Source: Owenia fusiformis (Eukaryota > Annelida > Polychaeta > Sabellida > Oweniidae). From it: a DNA stretch of 60,000 nucleotides. The DNA lies in contig CAIIXF020000001.1 of assembly GCA_903813345.2 (NCBI GenBank), positions 47,387,885 through 47,447,884 of the forward strand, written 5' to 3'. Each line of letters begins with the position of its first letter. Position 1 is the first letter of the stretch. The notes beneath the pieces were generated by a model, which ran no database searches, was not told the origin of the DNA, and saw only the letters and a program-made list of their open reading frames with translations. Shown one piece after another: positions 59,601 through 60,000 of the stretch. A program made the translations under genes and the position numbers.

Positions 59601-60000
59601 TATTTGAATAACATGTACAATTTTTATAATATTTAACAAATCATTGTAAATACCATTATGTGGCACCTAATACTACCTCTTGGGGGTCATAGCCACTAAA
59701 ACCTGTAAATATGTTACATTGATTTTAATAATAAAAAAAAATTGTTTTAGCTAAAACACAACCGGATTTCTCTCGTAAAATGTGCCCGCGCCCGGTGACC
59801 AGAAACACAACTATTTTTACGTAACCAAAAATGGATGGGTGAATCAGACAAGACGAATGAGTATATAGAAACATTTTATTATTGCGTACAGTTCACATAC
59901 AATAGATAACCGTATATGAACACTTAAGCTAATATGTATTACCTTGCTTCTAGTTGTAAAGCGCCATTCTTGTTTAAATTGCAATAGGAATGGCCTTTGT
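44497..60000 (-). CDS. ADCY3: Membrane adenylate cyclase, type 3-like (3' half of gene, 12 exons in window)
   Basis: Spliced gene running in from beyond the right edge; about 576 residues are encoded here. It makes cAMP from ATP at the plasma membrane. Seen in order: end of the C1b linker, an acidic stretch (DQDDDD), six hydrophobic helices (second membrane cluster) with a Cys-containing extracellular loop carrying an NIS glycosylation sequon, then the C2 catalytic half. C2 keeps [14 protein letters not shown] (adenine-contacting Lys), [14 protein letters not shown] (Asp, Asn and Arg contacting adenine, ribose and phosphate) and KVKGKGE. C2 lacks the metal Asp pair, as expected, since that lies in C1 outside the window. 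The runs [32 protein letters not shown] and MESTG resemble vertebrate ADCY3 more than other isoforms. All twelve exons keep phase with no stop, so the gene looks intact. Class assignment is near certain; the type 3 assignment is from recalled motifs, not an alignment. Confidence 0.9.
44809..44933 (-). CDS. ADCY3: ADCY3-like exon k, nucleotide-contact motif
   Basis: 125 nt. [20 protein letters not shown] then [15 protein letters not shown]: Asp for adenine, Asn and Arg for ribose and phosphate are all present. MESTG rather than MDSTG is shared with type 3 cyclases. Donor GTAAGA. Confidence 0.98.
45255..45375 (-). CDS. ADCY3: ADCY3-like exon j
   Basis: 121 nt. [20 protein letters not shown] and [14 protein letters not shown], the dimer-interface helix and following strand of C2, very like vertebrate ADCY3. 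Donor GTAAG; a Gly codon is split with the next exon. Confidence 0.97.
46694..47244. mobile_element. Mariner-type palindromic MITE, family C
   Basis: Right end is the complement of CAGGGCGAGCCAAAAACGTA with TA beyond. The left starts GAGCCAAAAAGGTAACCC, having lost the first bases. Arms align over about 170 bp (AATAACCCAGTC, TCATATTTGGCA, TCACGATTTTTATGGCCAT). Confidence 0.75.
47520..47783. mobile_element. One end of a hAT-type element
   Basis: On the minus strand, CACTGGCGGATCTGGGGGGG then GGGTCCGGGCCCCC, the familiar CAGTGGCGGATC-type end of hAT elements, followed by GGCCTTAAGGCC-rich sequence. The other end was not found. Confidence 0.6.
48159..48497. mobile_element. MITE with ACTCTTAAAAAT ends
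   Basis: GACTCTTAAAAATGAATTAC TTGAG and CCAAGTAATAATTTTTAAGA GTGTC give inverted ends of about 24 bp; interior made of AATTACTTAA-like short repeats. Confidence 0.78.
48546..48975. mobile_element. Palindromic element family Q, copy 2
   Basis: Same blocks as 41790-42155 in the same order, with the left arm better kept (AACAAAATGTCGGAACATCG AAGATATGATTTTTC pairs with the right end). In the 6.4-kb cyclase intron. Confidence 0.85.
50524..50677. mobile_element. Second MITE with CAGGCCCGTA ends, internally deleted
   Basis: CAGGCCCGTA...GGCTACGGGCCTG with TTAAG on both sides (50519-50523, 50678-50682). Shares ATCATGCAGTTTTTCACCAT with 20769-20977. Confidence 0.88.
50830..50875. repeat. Minimal inverted-end element
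   Basis: TACAGGGTATCC and GGTTACCCTGTA enclose about 22 bp; may be a nearly empty mariner-type remnant. Confidence 0.4.
51347..51486. mobile_element. Family P1, full copy in cyclase intron
   Basis: CCTGGGTCACATTTGCTCCG ATCC, GGCGCCCGGCCGATTGAGTG, loop, complement, and ATGTGACCAAGGCATTA. About 290 bp upstream... on the right of exon i is its 6.4-kb intron, where this lies near the exon end. Confidence 0.85.
51775..51876 (-). CDS. ADCY3: ADCY3-like exon i, adenine-binding Lys
   Basis: 102 nt, 34 codons, phase 0. [19 protein letters not shown] holds the Lys that reads adenine N1 in the C1-C2 interface. A 6.4-kb intron, the largest of this gene here, follows. Confidence 0.97.
52242..52375. repeat. 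Stepped palindrome with CTCGCTACGCTCGCTC centre
   Basis: ATCCTATGATTTACTCGTGA TATGATTTTAATCCACTCAT GGATATTGATATCTGCAC pairs with the right arm over 57 bp; the 19-bp centre is TCTCTCGCTACGCTCGCTC. Lies in the 651-bp intron between cyclase exons h and i. Confidence 0.9.
52528..52674 (-). CDS. ADCY3: ADCY3-like exon h, C2 catalytic core
   Basis: 147 nt, 49 codons, phase 0. [20 protein letters not shown] is the first C2 strand; FNDFY stands where C1 domains carry the metal Asp. [14 protein letters not shown] is the following helix and is strongly conserved in type 3 cyclases. Acceptor TTTCAG, donor GTGAGT. Confidence 0.97.
52863..53021 (-). CDS. ADCY3: ADCY3-like exon g, helical linker into C2
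   Basis: 159 nt, exactly 53 codons, phase 0 at both ends. [20 protein letters not shown] is the signalling helix that follows the last membrane segment; [17 protein letters not shown] and GTKKRDE are the conserved NxxLPxHVA entry to cyclase C2 domains. Donor GTACGT. Confidence 0.95.
53296..53380 (-). CDS. ADCY3: ADCY3-like exon f, TM12
   Basis: 85 nt, 28 codons after one split base: [20 protein letters not shown] then TLAFYIRH. Last helix, ending with a basic stop-transfer (RH) before the C2 domain. Donor GTAAG. Confidence 0.88.
53652..54062. mobile_element. One-ended mariner-type fragment
   Basis: TACAGGGTGACACAAAAAATG TTACCCTC is a typical left end; no complementary right end found before 54480. 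A 66-codon frame (53863-54063) has no motif. Confidence 0.45.
54481..54704. repeat. Near-perfect hairpin, 65-bp arms, plus a third partial arm
   Basis: 54481-54545 is the reverse complement of 54614-54678 with one or two mismatches (AATATGAAATAGTCGGTTAT ... CATGGTGGAGCAGC). GGAAGTTAAAACGCTTTATA ACAT is repeated once more at 54681-54704. In a cyclase intron. Confidence 0.92.
54962..55218 (-). CDS. ADCY3: ADCY3-like exon e, extracellular loop, TM10 and TM11
   Basis: 257 nt. Begins FGCDSNISN, an extracellular loop with two Cys and one NIS glycosylation sequon, then [18 protein letters not shown] and [20 protein letters not shown] as helices. Acceptor TTGCAG, donor GTAAGC. Splits an ACG codon with the next exon. 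Confidence 0.9.
56108..56312 (-). CDS. ADCY3: ADCY3-like exon d, TM8 and TM9
   Basis: 205 nt, 68 codons after one split base. Two helices, [18 protein letters not shown] and [19 protein letters not shown], joined by a basic loop with SSPKRFVG. Acceptor TTTCAG, donor GTACGT, phase 0 at the end. Confidence 0.9.
56629..56845. repeat. Stepped palindrome family S relative
   Basis: TTACTGGGAGGGATTGAATA TGGGTTTTATTCCGAGG, ACAATATGATATTGACCGA (twice), then CACTCGGTCAATATCATATT GTCC and CCGAGAAATAAAACCCATAT TC. Same TACTGGGAGG edge as 28488 and 36600. Confidence 0.78.
56894..57020 (+). repeat. Tandem repeat, about 53-bp unit, 2.4 copies
   Basis: TAATACGCTCCAATACGATT TTTCC then GGGACAATACGATTTTT-like runs repeat from 56898, 56944 and 56992. 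Confidence 0.75.
57664..57825 (-). CDS. ADCY3: ADCY3-like exon c, linker end and TM7
   Basis: 162 nt. [20 protein letters not shown] then [10 protein letters not shown] lead into the hydrophobic helix [20 protein letters not shown], the first of six. The pattern of a short amphipathic lead before the helix is that of the second membrane cluster. Acceptor TTTCAG, donor GTAAG. Confidence 0.9.
57905..58325. mobile_element. Mariner-like end and nested inverted pair
   Basis: ACGAGGGTTGTTCCGAAAGT AATGAACC (57906-57933) is a mariner-type end. Further on, GGAATGAAATAGACATCTTT CCGAACC (58079-58105) pairs with the segment at 58280-58316. No coding. In the cyclase intron before exon c. Confidence 0.5.
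59231..59370 (-). CDS. ADCY3: ADCY3-like exon b, acidic C1b linker
   Basis: Encodes [13 protein letters not shown], an acidic run ([10 protein letters not shown]) and a likely helix ending [10 protein letters not shown]. Acceptor TTTTAG, donor GTAAG; 140 nt, leaves two bases of a Gln codon completed by the next exon. Cytosolic. Confidence 0.85.
59380..59530 (+). repeat. Short tandem copies of exon b edge
   Basis: ATAAACCATCAACATAGATT TTGTCTAAT... recurs at about 59379, 59426 and 59481. These echo TCGTCTAATGTCCCCT from cyclase exon b (59348-59363), so the acceptor end of the exon seems to have been duplicated into the intron. Confidence 0.7.
59943..60000 (-). CDS. ADCY3: ADCY3-like exon a (partial, runs off window)
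   Basis: Open frame ending ..[10 protein letters not shown] before a GTAAT donor (59942-59941). Phase 0 into the next exon. Linker between C1 and the second membrane cluster; no recognisable domain by itself, so it rests on phase and position. Confidence 0.65.

Overview
This is an AT-rich, intron-rich, transposon-packed piece of an animal nuclear genome. Exons of 26-260 bp with GT/AG borders, a membrane adenylate cyclase closest to vertebrate type 3, tRNA-derived SINE sequence, CR1/Jockey-like LINE remains and many mariner/Tc1-type short elements fit a marine invertebrate (deuterostome or lophotrochozoan). The species cannot be fixed from sequence alone. None of the long open frames is a whole gene. 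The genes were assembled by translating short exons and checking that codon phase carries across every intron.

Two genes were found, both on the minus strand. (1) From beyond position 60000 down to 44497: the second half of a class III membrane adenylate cyclase (12 exons, about 576 residues). It covers the end of the C1b linker, the second six-helix membrane cluster and the whole C2 catalytic half, with adenine- and ribose-contacting residues in place. (2) From about 42375 down to about 2300: a secreted proteinase K-type subtilase (peptidase S8) in about 16 exons spread over 40 kb. It has a candidate signal-peptide exon, an I9 propeptide, the WGLDRI start of the mature enzyme, and the complete triad Asp/His/Ser plus the oxyanion Asn. 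The catalytic Ser sits on a 26-nt microexon. About 2.1 kb separates the genes, with a 70-bp satellite just past the cyclase stop codon.

Most of the rest is intron built from mobile elements. By region: 1-2300, a possible mariner scrap and otherwise nothing; 2912-4004, a palindromic mariner derivative in intron 13; 5.0-9.2 kb, a 5'-truncated LINE in a tandem array, itself interrupted by a 1.09-kb TA-flanked element; 9.8-15.5 kb, several inverted-repeat elements; 17.06-25.98 kb, an 8.9-kb fold-back element with tandem-repeat arms that makes up nearly all of intron 6, with further nested elements; 27.2-30.4 kb, short paired elements and a dense cluster of stepped palindromes; 31-36.6 kb, fold-backs and minisatellites; 35.8-40.5 kb, a 4.7-kb terminal-repeat pair enclosing a Tc1-type MITE; 45-59 kb, cyclase introns with more members of the same families.

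The two genes have no evident common pathway (cAMP signalling at the membrane; secreted proteolysis). The most unusual features are the genome's production of palindromic elements from many unrelated families, the extreme fragmentation of the protease gene, and the almost complete replacement of some of its introns by single mobile elements.
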